Assembly (NCBI GenBank): GCA_021780055.1
Contig: JAJXZM010000046.1
Location: 1-5,549 of the forward strand
DNA length: 5,549 nt
DNA from: Acidobacteriota bacterium
GTDB lineage: Bacteria; Acidobacteriota; Terriglobia; UBA7540
Direction of reading: 5' to 3'
Shown here: positions 4,645 through 5,549 of the stretch, piece by piece
Layout of the letters: the number at the start of each line of letters is the position of its first letter
How positions within the stretch are numbered: the first letter of the stretch is position 1
Position numbers and translations under genes: made by a program
The notes under the pieces: generated by a model
Seen by the model: the letters and a program-made list of their open reading frames with translations, nothing else
Database searches by the model: none
Told to the model about the DNA's origin: nothing

Positions 4645-5295
4645 CTACTCCACCCTGCCATAGATCGCCGACACGAACCAGTGTGGTGCCCGGCCTTTCA
4701 CGGCGGCAAATCCGAAGAAGCCGCCCACGGGAAACAGGATCGCGGCGAGCAACCACGACGTCCAGGGTACAGCCGGCCGCCGGATAAGGAGAAAGACCAG
4801 TGGACTGGCGCTGAAGGCCAGAATGCCGCTCGCGACGCGCAGCCACGGACGCACCGTTTCCGGCAGGCCGTTTGCCTCGCTTCCACATGGTGTGCTGGAC
4901 ACATGGGCCCCGGTTCCCCGCAGTTTCCACGTCGTACCCCACCGCTCATAACCGGCCATGAACGGCATCATTGGAAGGATGAGAATGAGAGGCGCTAACT
5001 GGCCCCACAGGGAATCTGCTGGGAATAGCGGCGAAAGGATGAACGTGGTCAGGCCCCCGGCGAGCAGCATAGCCAGGAGCCATAAGTAACCCACCCGCGT
5101 GATGCGTCTCCGTAGCGCGACCTGGCAGTGTGGGCAGAAAACCTGTAAAGACCGTTTCCGCCCCGAATCGCTCCTGCGCTTGGGCAGGAGACGCCAGCCG
5201 GGCAGCGGGCTTCCACAGTTTGGACAGGTCCGGGGGTCAGTACTATGAAATTCGTGACGTTGCCCAGCAGTCGCCCGTATAGAGATTCGTTTCAT
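4645..5295 (-). CDS. Zinc-ribbon multi-pass membrane protein of unknown function
   Basis: A 216-residue protein with a cytoplasm-type N-terminal zinc ribbon followed by four predicted membrane helices. CPNCGSP (C24, C27) and CPHC (C54, C57) form the four-cysteine site. They are separated by a basic linker with the KRRSDSGRKRS stretch. Hydrophobic segments lie at about 68-88, 96-115, 152-171 and 178-199, with a hydrophilic loop of about 35 residues between the second pair. The ATG at 5295 has only a weak CAGG nine bases upstream, but the frame before it offers nothing better. The layout resembles small zinc-ribbon membrane proteins of proteobacteria with no assigned role. I cannot name a family. 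The small membrane gene upstream ends 45 bp away on the same strand, so both are probably co-transcribed. Confidence 0.8.
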   Translation of the reverse strand: MKRISIRATAGQRHEFHSTDPRTCPNCGSPLPGWRLLPKRRSDSGRKRSLQVFCPHCQVALRRRITRVGYLWLLAMLLAGGLTTFILSPLFPADSLWGQLAPLILILPMMPFMAGYERWGTTWKLRGTGAHVSSTPCGSEANGLPETVRPWLRVASGILAFSASPLVFLLIRRPAVPWTSWLLAAILFPVGGFFGFAAVKGRAPHWFVSAIYGRVE

Positions 5296-5340
5296 GTCGG
5301 TAAACCTGTGTGTGCTCGGTCTGGCCCGCTAGGGGTTGCC

Positions 5341-5532
5341 CTACTGCATCCACTTCGGCAGCAGTACCGCAACAAGGATGACCACCCCGGCGAGGAGGGC
5401 CCAGAACACCAACCGGGCCTTCTCGCCAGCGGGTATCGGAATGCCGTGCACCCGCCGCCGGCGCTGATCGTCGAGGGCCAAACCGACAAGGCCGGCAAAC
5501 ATGACTACCATCATGCTGACGGCCAGCCACAT
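5341..5532 (-). CDS. Small two-helix membrane protein, unknown function
   Basis: A 63-residue frame ending at the TAG at 5341. It has two hydrophobic segments, at about 1-20 (MWLAVSMMVVMFAGLVGLAL) and 42-59 (VFWALLAGVVILVAVLL). Between them is a basic loop, DDQRRRRVHGIPIPAGEKAR, which by the positive-inside rule would face the cytoplasm. The frame stays open beyond the ATG at 5532 to the window edge, and no clear Shine-Dalgarno is seen, so the true start could be outside the window or at the internal Met codons near 5514. It shares strand and close spacing with the zinc-ribbon membrane gene downstream. No family is recognised. Codon bias and the clean hydrophobic pattern favour a real gene. 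Confidence 0.65.
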   Translation of the reverse strand: MWLAVSMMVVMFAGLVGLALDDQRRRRVHGIPIPAGEKARLVFWALLAGVVILVAVLLPKWMQ

Positions 5533-5549
5533 GGATCTATAAAAGTGCG

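Noticed and set aside
1..5549. tRNA, rRNA and CRISPR array
   Set aside because: No cloverleaf-type sequence, conserved rRNA segment or regularly spaced repeat-spacer series was seen on either strand by eye.

Overview
The window is a GC-rich stretch of bacterial DNA, most likely from a gamma- or betaproteobacterium. That is inferred from codon use, a consensus sigma70-type promoter and the insertion-sequence families present; no marker gene fixes the species. It reads as an accessory region with one complete IS, pieces of several broken mobile elements, and a small three-gene cassette between them.

Left part (1-1826): the minus strand carries the N-terminal half of an IS3-family (IS150 type) OrfB transposase. 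It runs off the left edge and is cut at its 5' side by a complete IS5-family element (497-1822), which has 16-bp terminal inverted repeats, CTAG on both flanks and an intact DDE transposase. The missing 5' part of the IS150-like element is not found on the other side of the IS5-family element, so this is not a simple insertion scar.

Cassette (1935-3374): a small LRAT-domain (NlpC/P60-like) putative acyltransferase/hydrolase with a C-terminal membrane segment is transcribed leftward. Divergent from it is a two-gene operon of an XRE/Cro-type repressor and an ImmA/IrrE-type zinc metallopeptidase, overlapping by ATGA. The 160-bp gap between them holds an almost perfect sigma70 promoter whose -10 box lies so close to the ATG that the XRE message may be leaderless, plus repeated TTGACA and GTTTG/CAAAC elements that could be operators. 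By analogy with ImmR/ImmA of ICEBs1, the peptidase could cleave the XRE repressor and derepress the divergent LRAT gene. This is an inference, but the arrangement is the best candidate for an uncharacterised system here.

Right-centre (3375-4432): about 300 bp without a gene (with a possible IS3-family terminus) is followed by a graveyard. Two different tyrosine-recombinase C-termini are joined head to head at the same catalytic Arg-His codons, flanking a 34-bp dyad. Next come a long imperfect inverted repeat, the last 31 codons of an IS21-family istB, and the IS21 right end with three internal repeats ending in ...GCTGACA.

Right end (4433-5549): about 210 bp without a recognised gene, then two minus-strand genes of unknown function. 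They are a 216-residue zinc-ribbon membrane protein and, upstream of it, a small two-helix membrane protein that reaches close to the window edge. They look like the resident backbone beside the mobile DNA.
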